Positions 24,401 to 32,327 of a stretch of DNA of 64,000 nt are shown here, one piece after another (the first letter of the stretch is position 1; the number at the start of each line of letters is the position of its first letter). A program made the translations under genes and the position numbers. The notes beneath the pieces are model-generated. The model was given only the letters and a program-made list of their open reading frames with translations. It was not told the DNA's origin and searched no databases. Where the stretch lies: assembly GCA_900540985.1 (NCBI GenBank), contig UQIC01000001.1, positions 1-64,000 on the forward strand, written 5' to 3'. The DNA comes from an uncultured Collinsella sp. (GTDB lineage: Bacteria; Actinomycetota; Coriobacteriia; Coriobacteriales; Coriobacteriaceae).

Positions 24401-27400
24401 GAGCTCGTCGAGGGCGACAAGGTCGTCGCCACCGGCACTAACGCCGCCGACGGCAAGATCGCGATGGCTGCCATCGAGTACACCGAGGCCGGCGAGCACA
24501 CCTACACGTTGCGCGAGGTCAACGGCGGAACCGCCAGCAACGGTATATCTTACGACGGCAAGACCTATACCATCGTGACCACCATCACCGATAACGGCGA
24601 CGGCACCCTCAAGGCCGAGCATGTCCTGAAGGCCGCCAAGGTTGCCGAGTTCAAGAATGCCTACAACCTGACGCCTACGGACTCCAGCGTCACCGACCGG
24701 ATCAAGGCGACCAAGTTCCTGACCGGGCGCGACCTCAAGGAAGGCGAGTTCTCCTTCGAGCTCGTCGAGGGCGACAAGGTCGTCGCCACCGGCAAGAACG
24801 CCGCTGACGGCACGGTTGTCATGGACAAAATCACTTACGACAAGCCCGGCAAGCACACCTACACGCTGCGCGAGGTCAGGGGCAACGTCGGTGGTATCAC
24901 CTACGATGCCGCGACCTACACCATCGAGACTGTCGTCAAGGACAACGGCGACGGCACGCTCGGCGTAGAGCATAAGCTGAAGGGCGCCGACGAGGCGAAG
25001 TTTACCAACTCCTACGAGCCTGGCTCCAAGAGCTCCAGCGTCACCGACCAGATTACCGCGATCAAGTCCTTGGACGGCCGTGACCTCAAGGCCGGCGAGT
25101 TCCGTTTTGAGCTCGTCGAGGGCAATAACGTAGTCGCCACCGGCACCAACAATGCCGACGGCAAGATCGTGATGGATTCCGTCACCTACACCGCGGCTGG
25201 CGAGCACACCTACATGCTGCGCGAGACCAAGGCCGGCGCCACCGAAAACGGCATTACCTACAGCACCTCTGAGTACACTATCGTGACCATCGTCAAGGAC
25301 AACGGCGACGGCGCCCTTAGCGTGGAGCACAAGCTGCAGAACGCCGACGAGGCGATCTTCGAGAATACCTACACGGTGGCCCCCAAGAGCTCCAGTGTCA
25401 CCGACCAGATCACCGCGACCAAGTTCCTGACCGGGCGCGACCTCAAGGAAGGCGAGTTCTCCTTCGAGCTCGTCGAGGGTAACGATGTCGTCGCCACCGG
25501 CAAGAACGACGCCCGCGGCAAGATCACGATGAGCCCCATCGAGTACACCGCTGCCGGCAAGCACACCTACACGCTGCGCGAGGTCCCGGGCGACGCCGGC
25601 AACGGCATCACCTACGACGGCAAGACCTACACCATCGAGACGACCGTCACCGACAACGGCAAGGGTGAGCTCGTGGTAAAGCATGAGCTGAATGGAGCCG
25701 ACGAGGCGAAGTTCAACAACAGCTACAAGCCGAATCCTGGCGAGTTCAGTGTCACCGACCAGGTCACCGCGACCAAGTTCCTGACCGGGCGCGACCTCAA
25801 GGACGGCGAGTTCTCCTTCGAGCTCGTCGAGGGCGAGGGCGAGGACGCCAAGGTCGTCGCCACCGGCACCAACAATGCCGAAGGCAACATCACGATGAAC
25901 GCCGTGAAGTACACCGAGGCCGGCAAGCATACCTACACGCTGCGCGAGGTCAACGGCGGAACCACCAGCAAGGGCATCACGTACGGCGACGCCAAGTACA
26001 CCATCGAGACCACCATTACCGACAAGGGCGATGGCACGCTCAAGGCTGAGCATGTCCTGAAGGACGCCACGGCTGCGACCTTCAAGAACACCTACAGCGT
26101 GACCCCGCTCGACGCAGAGCTCGACTTTGATCTGAGTAAGGCTATCGACGGTCGCGACTGGACGGACTCCGACGAGTTCAGCTTTACCATCACCGCCGCC
26201 GAGGGCACCCCGCTGCCCGATCCTGCAACCGTGACCGTGAACAAGCACGATGCGAAGGATGGCATCGCTGCCGTCAAGTTCGGCAAGATCCGCTACACGG
26301 CTGCCGGAACCTACACGTACGAGATCCGCGAGAACGCGGGTAACGCGGCCGGCATGGCGTATGACGGGCATGTCGCGACCGCCGAAGTGACCGTGACTGA
26401 GGACGGCGAGGGCAAGCTGACCGCCAATGTCACCAAGAAGGAAAACGGACGCTTCACCAACACGTACCGCACTGAGCTTAACTACACCGCGGCCGGCGGC
26501 CTCAAGCTCAGCAAGAGCCTCTCCGGACGTCCTATGACCGAGGGTCAGTTCACGTTTACCGTGACGCCTGCCGACGAGGCCTCGGCCAACGCGCTTGGCC
26601 TGCTGCCCGGAGCCAACAACTTCAAGTCCCCTGCGACGGCAGAGGCAACGGTCGGCCTGATCGACATCCTGGCTGGCCATGAGGTCAAGTTTACGCAGGC
26701 TGACGCCGGCAAGACCTTCACGTACACCGTAGCCGAGAAGAATGACGGCAAGCCCGGTTACACCTACGACGACGCCGTGCGTACCGTGACGATCGCCGTC
26801 GCCGATGACGGTGCCGGTACGCTTACCGCCACGACGACCGTCTCCGGCGGTCCCGAGGGTACGCATACGACGGTCCACAAGAGCGGTGAGAACAAGGTCG
26901 AGAGTGCCCTGGTTCCGTTCCACAACAGCTACAGCGCTACGACCAATACGCCTGGTGGTACCGCTGCTCAGGTTGTCGCCACCAAGACCCTGACCGGTCG
27001 TCCGATGGCCGACGGCGAGTTCTGGTTCGGCATTGCCTATCAGGGCGAGCTTGTGGGCTACGAAAACCTCAAGCCTAATATCGGCGGGCATGTGAGCTTT
27101 GATGCGCTGCACTACGACACCGAGATGCTTGCCAATCTTGAGGCGGCTGGGCTTGCCCATCGTACCGACAAGGACGGTAAGCTCGCTTGGACCATTAACT
27201 ACACGGCCTACGAAGATTTATTCGGGCTGCCGAATGGCGTTTCCGCTACAACGTGGAGCTTTGGCTTTAAGGTTATCGTTGTCGACAACGGTGACGGTAC
27301 CCTGACGGCAACGGTCGACTACGGTGGCGTCGAGCCCTTGTTCGAAAACGTCTACGGCGCCGAGGCCGTGGATGCCGCACTCATCGGCACCAAGAAGCTC

Positions 27401-28801
27401 CAGGCAGCCGAGGGCCTGGCCCCGGCCGACATCGCGGGTAAGTTTACCTTTACCGTGACCGCTGACGAGGCGGGTGCCCCGATGCCCGAGCGCACGACCG
27501 CAACCAACGACGCGGCCGGCAACGTGGACTTTGGCAAGATCCACTTTACGCTCGAGGACCTCAACCGCGCCCTGGGCGTGACGGACGATGCGACCGATAA
27601 GGCCGAGGCAGACGAAGCTGACGAGGCTGAGGCCGACGAGGCAGAGGCTGAAGAGGCCGACGCCGACGCTGATGCCAACGCCGACGAGCCCAGCGACGAG
27701 TCCGAGCCCGCAGATCCCGCTGCCCCGCGCTCGCACACCTTTACCTACACGGTGGCCGAGTCCGGTAGCGCCCCTGGCGTGACCAACGACACCAACGCCA
27801 CGCGCAAGGTTTCCTACACCGTGACCGATGACGGTGCCGGACATCTGATCGTCAAGCGCGACGGCGGCGACGGTGCGGCCTTTACGTTCACCAACACGTA
27901 CGGCGTGGCACCTACCGATTCTTCCGTGACCGATCAGGTCAAGACGGTTAAGCGTCTGACCGGCCGCGACCTTGCAGCTGGCGAGTTCACGTTTGAGCTG
28001 CTCGAGGACGGCGTGACTGTCGCTAGTGGCACCAACGACGCCAACGGTAACGTTACGCTGAGCCCGATCCGCTACGAGGCGCCCGGTACGCACACGTACA
28101 CGCTGCGCGAGGCTTGCCCCAACGCGCTCGGCCTGTACAAGGGCGTCACCTATGACGGTACGACCTACACCGTCGTGACCACCGTCTCCGACAACGGCGA
28201 CGGCACGCTGACCGCGACGCACAAGCTCGAGGGAACCACCGAGTCGGCTGGCTTTACCAACAAGTATCACGCCATGCCCACGCAGGTTTCCATCGGCGCC
28301 ATCAAGGTGCTCGAGGGACGCGAGCTCAAGAAGGACGAGTTTAGCTTTAAGCTCGTTGGCGAGGACATCGAGTCTACGGTTACCAACGATGCCGACGGCA
28401 AGATCAACTTCGACAAGTTCGAGTACGACGAGCCCGGTACGTACGTCTACACCATCAGCGAGGTCAAGGGCGACGAGGCCGGTATGACCTACGACAAGTC
28501 CGTCTTTACCGCGACCGTCAACGTGGTCGACGACGGCGAGGGCAACCTCAAGGCGAACGTTGCCTTTACCAAGGGCGACAAGAGCGTCGAGGGTATCGTG
28601 TTCAACAACACGTACAAGAAGCCCGAGACGCCCGTGCCGACGCCCGATCCCGGCACGCCCAAGACCGTGACGAACATCGTTAAGACGGTCAAGGGTTTCC
28701 TGCCCACCACGGGTGACCAGCAGGCAGCCGCACTGCTCATGGCATTCGTCATCGCCATGGCCGGCGTTGGAGCCCTGGTCTGGGGTGTCCGTAAGCGCTA
28801 G
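21488..28801 (+). CDS. Giant LPXTG surface protein: VWA domain plus 13 pilin-type isopeptide modules
   Basis: A 2,437-residue cell-wall protein. It has an N-terminal signal peptide (GLLAVILAVVLVLPAAAFA), a von Willebrand A domain with a MIDAS-like DASGSM motif near residue 119, and a spacer domain to about 700. Thirteen modules of 110-150 residues follow, resembling the streptococcal pilin isopeptide (Spy0128/FctA) repeat. Each typically has a Lys in a TKxLxGRD strand, a Glu in YTLREV and an Asn in FxNxY, the three residues of an internal Lys-Asn bond. An acidic Asp/Glu/Ala stretch lies around 2035-2075 in module 11. The sorting signal is LPTTG (2405-2409), a hydrophobic helix and KR. It is most likely an adhesin or pilus-like fibre. 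No sortase gene is in the window. The start has GAGAAGGGAG upstream. Confidence 0.93.
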   Translation: MGKYTRGLLAVILAVVLVLPAAAFAMLPEANARSSTGMDGPEATKIVDHDTSNHWKFWAGGGYDGSKVTTQNVGRIWTDKTVQAIDDGKSDFLTTLSAMSSTSDTTSLVSKPLDIVMVLDASGSMDDPMGGKGSPKRIVALKNAANHFIDTIAEQNKNVKDASKQHQVAIVKFAGKKSDKVGNDTYRDDGNTYNYSQTMLGLTVCKDGGAKSLKNTVNLIEPAGSTRADYGMDLAKGIAGREDAQKIVVFFTDGSPTSSNGFEAEVAKDAINIAKTIKSGGATIYTIGIFNGAKPGDDPTSSRTSNENKFMHAVSSNYPDATSSVSHGYFGTEEWNVNFGNPVAGASYYKSATNAAELDQVFKDISSAITSGKGFPTKVEGNNPSGSGYITFEDELGVFMQVDSFTGAEYNGKTYGAATKSTDGNIDTYTFDGELAHLVITVDRADENNPQRGDIVTVKVPASLIPLRRFTVDESAGTFVVDSTDAISPIRVAYASSVKAIARKNLFTPNNVPGLQDYINEHKDADSNTVSFYANKWTGDDAGDTVASFEPAAINSYYYFQKLTPVYTDAACTKLATEKPSGSKTYWYKDEFMAQNSSGAPYDDSVSIPVKGSELENFEGALVKDGDHWSIKAGTTRLAFINQLHTTKERVGGNPTDTARDVINPQWNNTKVVSGATKVNVYLGNNGKISFTLNTTPTTLTTADFGLTKVLEGRDWTDEDKFEFGLTSEDNAPMPRSTTAFATKGHADISFGEIAYDKPGTYVYKVSENHAGTTVDGIAYSKNVAEFTVTVKPNEKGKLEASATKTSGETEFKNTYAADHVESSVTDQIKATKSLTGRDLEADEFSFELHEVKGEGSELIETVKNDANGNVAFSPIEYTEIGQHTYTLREVKGNAGGITYDENVYTIVTIISDNGKGQLVATHKLKGAEDVKSIEFKNAYNLTPKSFSVTDKIAATKSLTGRDVKAGEFSFELVEGDKVVATGTNAADGKIAMAAIEYTEAGEHTYTLREVNGGTASNGISYDGKTYTIVTTITDNGDGTLKAEHVLKAAKVAEFKNAYNLTPTDSSVTDRIKATKFLTGRDLKEGEFSFELVEGDKVVATGKNAADGTVVMDKITYDKPGKHTYTLREVRGNVGGITYDAATYTIETVVKDNGDGTLGVEHKLKGADEAKFTNSYEPGSKSSSVTDQITAIKSLDGRDLKAGEFRFELVEGNNVVATGTNNADGKIVMDSVTYTAAGEHTYMLRETKAGATENGITYSTSEYTIVTIVKDNGDGALSVEHKLQNADEAIFENTYTVAPKSSSVTDQITATKFLTGRDLKEGEFSFELVEGNDVVATGKNDARGKITMSPIEYTAAGKHTYTLREVPGDAGNGITYDGKTYTIETTVTDNGKGELVVKHELNGADEAKFNNSYKPNPGEFSVTDQVTATKFLTGRDLKDGEFSFELVEGEGEDAKVVATGTNNAEGNITMNAVKYTEAGKHTYTLREVNGGTTSKGITYGDAKYTIETTITDKGDGTLKAEHVLKDATAATFKNTYSVTPLDAELDFDLSKAIDGRDWTDSDEFSFTITAAEGTPLPDPATVTVNKHDAKDGIAAVKFGKIRYTAAGTYTYEIRENAGNAAGMAYDGHVATAEVTVTEDGEGKLTANVTKKENGRFTNTYRTELNYTAAGGLKLSKSLSGRPMTEGQFTFTVTPADEASANALGLLPGANNFKSPATAEATVGLIDILAGHEVKFTQADAGKTFTYTVAEKNDGKPGYTYDDAVRTVTIAVADDGAGTLTATTTVSGGPEGTHTTVHKSGENKVESALVPFHNSYSATTNTPGGTAAQVVATKTLTGRPMADGEFWFGIAYQGELVGYENLKPNIGGHVSFDALHYDTEMLANLEAAGLAHRTDKDGKLAWTINYTAYEDLFGLPNGVSATTWSFGFKVIVVDNGDGTLTATVDYGGVEPLFENVYGAEAVDAALIGTKKLQAAEGLAPADIAGKFTFTVTADEAGAPMPERTTATNDAAGNVDFGKIHFTLEDLNRALGVTDDATDKAEADEADEAEADEAEAEEADADADANADEPSDESEPADPAAPRSHTFTYTVAESGSAPGVTNDTNATRKVSYTVTDDGAGHLIVKRDGGDGAAFTFTNTYGVAPTDSSVTDQVKTVKRLTGRDLAAGEFTFELLEDGVTVASGTNDANGNVTLSPIRYEAPGTHTYTLREACPNALGLYKGVTYDGTTYTVVTTVSDNGDGTLTATHKLEGTTESAGFTNKYHAMPTQVSIGAIKVLEGRELKKDEFSFKLVGEDIESTVTNDADGKINFDKFEYDEPGTYVYTISEVKGDEAGMTYDKSVFTATVNVVDDGEGNLKANVAFTKGDKSVEGIVFNNTYKKPETPVPTPDPGTPKTVTNIVKTVKGFLPTTGDQQAAALLMAFVIAMAGVGALVWGVRKR
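23950..26100 (+). repeat. Tandem ~355-bp coding repeats (modules 2-7 of the surface protein)
   Basis: Modules begin near 23950, 24320, 24681, 25030, 25388 and 25741, a period of about 350-370 bases. Long stretches are identical at DNA level: the block after ACCAAGTTCCTGACCGGGCG recurs in the modules starting at 24681, 25388 and 25741. The modules outside this range (first one at 23590, last ones after 26110) have diverged much more. Near-identity of the central units suggests recent duplication or homogenisation, so copy number may vary between strains. Confidence 0.85.
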
Positions 28802-28812
28802 GCACGCTGGCA

Positions 28813-28838
28813 GCGCCCGGGGCCAAAAGGCCCCGGGC
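28813..28838 (+). terminator. First hairpin after the surface-protein gene
   Basis: GCCCGGGGCC, four A, GGCCCCGGGC: a perfect 10-base stem eleven bases after the stop codon, without a T-run. Confidence 0.7.
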
Positions 28839-28880
28839 GGCCGGCGGGGAGCCAGAACATAGCCCCCACCCCCACCCCCA

Positions 28881-28921
28881 GCCGCCACGGAGGTATCTCC
28901 CTCCTCCGTGGCGGCGCTTTT
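28881..28921 (+). terminator. Second terminator after the surface-protein gene
   Basis: GCCGCCACGGAGG (28881) pairs with CCTCCGTGGCGGC around a short loop, followed by GCTTTTT. This is a typical intrinsic terminator. Confidence 0.85.
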
Positions 28922-28937
28922 GTGCGTAGGCGAGAAG

Positions 28938-29110
28938 GGTTCGCCACGAAACCGGCCCATTTACTACGTTTAACCCCTTACCCCCAACCATGCTAAAAAA
29001 CGCGAAAACAAAACCGCAGGTAGAACGCCTACGGTTTTGTTCAAAACGAAGGTATAGTCAGGGGTATCGAGTCAAACGTAGCAGATGGGCCGATTTCGTG
29101 GCAAGCGGTT
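28938..29110. repeat. Large palindromic element, copy C
   Basis: This palindrome of about 172 bases has outer arms GCCACGAAACCGGCCCAT (from 28943) and its counterpart ATGGGCCGATTTCGTGGC (to 29104), then CTACGTTT / AAACGTAG (28964-28971, 29074-29081). The centre, around ACAAAACCGCAGGTAGA (about 29008-29025), is shared with copies A and B, but the arms are different. A family with a conserved core and variable paired arms is the simplest reading. Confidence 0.75.
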
Positions 29111-29124
29111 CCGGCTGATCCCTT

Positions 29125-29152
29125 GGGGATGGAGGAAAACGGATCATTTTGG
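29125..29152 (+). repeat. 28-base shared module, copy B
   Basis: This is the second copy of the module at 21285-21312 (27 of 28 bases identical), located between palindromes C and B. Confidence 0.75.
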
Positions 29153-29190
29153 TCCCGCAAGGCTTGCGGAGGCACTCGTGCAGGGTTGCT

Positions 29191-29351
29191 CGAACAAAAC
29201 TATGCCGGTTTACGGGGCCGGATTCCGAATCCTCAACCATACCGAAAAGCGTGAAAATAAAACCGCAGGTAGACGAGCCGTCATTTTGCAGAAAACGCGG
29301 GTATGGATGGGGGTCCTGAGTCTGGCCCCGTAAACCGGCATAGTTTTGAAA
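29191..29351. repeat. Large palindromic element, copy B
   Basis: This element matches copy A gap-free over at least 160 bases. The outer arms pair perfectly here (TATGCCGGTTTACGG on both sides), whereas copy A has two mismatches. It lies between the surface-protein terminators and the response-regulator gene, so similar elements bracket the surface-protein locus on both sides. Confidence 0.85.
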
Positions 29352-29408
29352 TGGCATTAAATCGGCAGCAGCCATTTTGCTATACCGGGGCGGTCGGCCG
29401 TTGGGTAA

Positions 29409-30038
29409 TTACCCTCGCAGGTACGCAATGGCGATCTGCGTGCGGTTGCGCAGGCCCATTTTGGCAAGGATCGAGCTGATGTGGTTGCGTACGGTGCCTT
29501 CGCCCATGTAGGCGGTGGCGGCAATTTCCTTGTTGTCGAGGCCGCGGGCGATGAGCTCGGCGACTTCGAACTCGCGGTCGGTCAGGCTGACAAAGGCCGC
29601 GGGCCGGCGGGCCGTGCCGGCCTCGACGCCCGCCCCATCAAAGTTGATATCCTCGATCGCCTTGCCCTCGAGCACGCGTTTGCCGCTCATGACCTGCGCC
29701 AACGCTGGCGGAATGGCGGCGACATCGGTTTTGATCAGATAGCCGCGGGCACCCAGCTTGAGCGCCGACACAATGTACTCGTCATCCGAGAATGTCGTCA
29801 GAAACACCACGCGCGCCGCAGGGTCGCGCCCGAGGATCTCGCGTGCCGCCGATAGGCCGTCGCGTCCCGGCATCTGGATGTCGAGCAGTGCGATATCGGG
29901 TGCGTGCTCGGCGTAGAGCGCCACCGCATCGTTGCCGTTGGTGCCGGTGCCCACCACCTCGATCTGCGGCTGGGCGCCCAGGATAATCTTGAGCGAATCG
30001 ACCACCAAGCGGTCGTCGTCGACAACAATAAGCCTCAT
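29409..30038 (-). CDS. Response regulator, NarL/LuxR family
   Basis: A 209-residue two-domain regulator. The receiver has the acidic pocket and phospho-Asp in IALLDIQMPGRDG (about residue 54), Thr in FLTTFSD and Lys in LIKTD. The C-terminal LuxR-type HTH reads LTDREFEVAELIARGLDNKEIAA..GTVRNHISSILAKMGLRNRTQ. The start overlaps the end of the kinase gene by four bases, so they are one operon. The cognate ABC-2 exporter is divergent and is a likely target. Confidence 0.94.
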   Translation of the reverse strand: MRLIVVDDDRLVVDSLKIILGAQPQIEVVGTGTNGNDAVALYAEHAPDIALLDIQMPGRDGLSAAREILGRDPAARVVFLTTFSDDEYIVSALKLGARGYLIKTDVAAIPPALAQVMSGKRVLEGKAIEDINFDGAGVEAGTARRPAAFVSLTDREFEVAELIARGLDNKEIAATAYMGEGTVRNHISSILAKMGLRNRTQIAIAYLRG

Positions 30039-31180
30039 CGGCCCTCATCTCCTTGCGGTTTGGGAACGGTGGCAAACACGCGCCAGCCGCCGGCGCCGGC
30101 ACGCGGACCGGCGGTGAAGGTGCCGCCAAGCGCCTCGACGCGCTCGCGCATGGAGGCGAGCCCCATGCCTTCTGCGACGTTGCTGCTGCTCGCCGGGGTC
30201 GCGTCCACGCCATCATCGGTAACGATGAGCTGGTAAAACGACGGATGCTCCATGCACCGCACGGTAATGGTTTTGGCATGGGCGTGGCGCATGGCGTTGG
30301 AAAGCGCCTCGCGCAGGACCGCCGCAAAGCAGTTGGCGACATTTGCGGGCGCATGCTCGGCCAAAACTTCAAGCTCAACCTGCGGGCCGCCGTCCGAGCG
30401 TGCGCCTTCAACGATGCAATCGAGCTGTACGGAGAGGTCGACGGCGTTGTCGTTGAGGGAGTGGACGCTGGTGCGTACGAGCTGGAGCGCCTCGTCAACC
30501 GTGCGTTTGACGTCGGCGAAATCGGCGGCGACGCCGGGCTCGTCGGCGTGGACCACGCGCAGGGCTTCGGCCTGCAGTGAGGCGCGCGTGAGCTGGTGCC
30601 CGACGTTATCGTGGATCTCGCGCGCGATGCGGGCGCGTTCGGCGAGCGTCGCGAGCTCGACTTCGTAGTCCTGGCGGTCGGCAAGATCGCGGTTGCGCGC
30701 CTCGAGCGCGAGGGCTCGTTCCTGCAGCTCGTCGCGGGTACGGCGCATGCGCAGCTGCTCGCGCTCCAACTGGGCGGTACGTAGCGATAGCAAGGTGGCG
30801 GCAACCGAAAGGATGGCGGCCAGCAGGAGCGTTCGGGCGGTAAGCGCGTCGGTGCGAAGGTCCGCGACGAGCGCAAAGGCAAAGACGGAGCCAATGCCCA
30901 GCGCGACCCAGGCGTGCTCACGGCGCACGCGCCGCGCGATGTCATAGAAGGTGAGAGGCGCAAACGGCACAAACGGCGGCACGAAGACAGCTGCGATGAT
31001 GTAGACGTAGCTCGCGGCCTCGCTTGCACGGCGGGCGCGGTTTCCCTGTGCGACCTCGGCCAGCGAGGTGGCAATAACGCCAAGGCAAAACGCCGCGACC
31101 AGGCGAGCGTCCACAGCAAGACCCATGGCGGCCGCAATACAGCACGCCAGCACGATCGATTTGTCGAAAAGCCTGTTCAT
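30035..31180 (-). CDS. Sensor histidine kinase, NarL-partner type
   Basis: A 381-residue membrane kinase. Residues 1-145 contain about five or six hydrophobic segments. A coiled coil (RTAQLEREQLRMRRTRDELQER) leads to the HisKA_3 box REIHDNVGHQLTRASLQ with the phospho-His. The ATPase domain has REALSNAMRHAHA and EGMGLASMRERVEALGG. The input signal is not apparent; the lack of a large extracellular domain suggests sensing in the membrane. No Shine-Dalgarno site precedes the ATG, and a TACAAT -10-like box lies just upstream, so the mRNA may be leaderless. Confidence 0.93.
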   Translation of the reverse strand: MNRLFDKSIVLACCIAAAMGLAVDARLVAAFCLGVIATSLAEVAQGNRARRASEAASYVYIIAAVFVPPFVPFAPLTFYDIARRVRREHAWVALGIGSVFAFALVADLRTDALTARTLLLAAILSVAATLLSLRTAQLEREQLRMRRTRDELQERALALEARNRDLADRQDYEVELATLAERARIAREIHDNVGHQLTRASLQAEALRVVHADEPGVAADFADVKRTVDEALQLVRTSVHSLNDNAVDLSVQLDCIVEGARSDGGPQVELEVLAEHAPANVANCFAAVLREALSNAMRHAHAKTITVRCMEHPSFYQLIVTDDGVDATPASSSNVAEGMGLASMRERVEALGGTFTAGPRAGAGGWRVFATVPKPQGDEGR

Positions 31181-31379
31181 ACGGGTATTGTACGCGAAGC
31201 TGCGTGTGGTGGAGGGACCGCCTGCGCAACCGTGACATTCCTCCCGCGCGACAAAGCGGGGGCGTCAGCGTGCCGCACGACCAAGACCCTCGCACTCGTG
31301 ACAAAGCTCACTGGTGCGCGCCGGCGGCTCCTGCGATGATGCAATCGTACCGGGCCGCAATCAACAGAAGGGCCGCCTC

Positions 31380-32318
31380 ATGACAGACATCGTCCACGTC
31401 GAAAACCTCGTCAAGCGCTACGACGATCTTATCGCGCTCGACCACTTTAACCTGAACATCGCCCCCGGCGAGATCTTTGGCCTGCTGGGCCCCAACGGCT
31501 CGGGCAAGACCACGTCCATCAACTGTATTCTGCAGCTGCTTGCCTACGACAAAGGCACCATCGAGCTGTTCGGCGAGCCCATGACGCCCGCCCGCTACGA
31601 CCTCAAGCGTCGCATCGGCGTGGTCCCGCAGCAAGTTGCGGTGTTCGACGAACTCACCGTGCGCGAGAACATCGACTATTTCTGCAGCCTTTACGTTAGC
31701 GACCGCAAGCGCCGTCGCGCGCTGGTGGACGAGGCGATCGACTTTGTCGGGCTGGGCGACTTTGCCAAGTTCCGCCCAGGCAAGCTCTCGGGCGGCCTGG
31801 CGCGACGCCTCAACATTGCCTGCGGCATCGCGCACAAGCCCGAGCTCATCTTCTTTGACGAGCCCACGGTGGCGGTCGACCCGCAGAGCCGCAACGCCAT
31901 CCTGGAGGGCATCTGCCGCCTGCGCGACGAGGGCGCCACGGTAGTGTATACCAGCCATTACATGGAGGAAGTCGAGCAGATCTGCAGCCGCATCATGATC
32001 ATGGACGGCGGGCGCGTGTTGGCGCAGGGCACCAACGACGAGCTCAAGCGCATGATTCAGATGGGTGAGCGCGTGACCGTCGAGGTCGGCGCCGTCGAGC
32101 CCGCCACGGTCGAGCGCCTGCGCGCCCTCGAGCACGTGCTTTCGGTTGAGCTGTCCGGCGGCGAGCTCGTCTGCACCTGCGAGGCGAGCCCGCACAACCT
32201 GGTCGACATACTCGACACGCTGCGCGCTGCCGACGTGGCGCTCGGCCGCGTGTGGAGCGAGCCGCCGACCCTCAACGACGTGTTCCTCGAGATCACCGGC
32301 CGCGAGCTGCGCGACTAG
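31380..32318 (+). CDS. ABC-2 exporter ATP-binding protein
   Basis: A 312-residue ATPase of the drug/lantibiotic/polysaccharide export class. Walker A GPNGSGKTTS (about 38-47), LSGG signature LSGGLARRL, Walker B LIFFDEPTVAVDP, and the His switch TSHYMEE. The C-terminal ~80 residues are the accessory domain common in this class. ATG 31380 is chosen because AGAAGGG precedes it. It is the first of three exporter genes, divergent from the two-component pair, with a 199-base shared promoter region. Confidence 0.93.
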   Translation: MTDIVHVENLVKRYDDLIALDHFNLNIAPGEIFGLLGPNGSGKTTSINCILQLLAYDKGTIELFGEPMTPARYDLKRRIGVVPQQVAVFDELTVRENIDYFCSLYVSDRKRRRALVDEAIDFVGLGDFAKFRPGKLSGGLARRLNIACGIAHKPELIFFDEPTVAVDPQSRNAILEGICRLRDEGATVVYTSHYMEEVEQICSRIMIMDGGRVLAQGTNDELKRMIQMGERVTVEVGAVEPATVERLRALEHVLSVELSGGELVCTCEASPHNLVDILDTLRAADVALGRVWSEPPTLNDVFLEITGRELRD

Positions 32319-32327
32319 GGGGCAGCC

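Noticed and set aside
23174..27160. 1,328-codon open frame on the minus strand
   Set aside because: It mirrors the repetitive surface-protein gene in antisense; repeats keep the antisense frame free of stops. No start signal or protein family.
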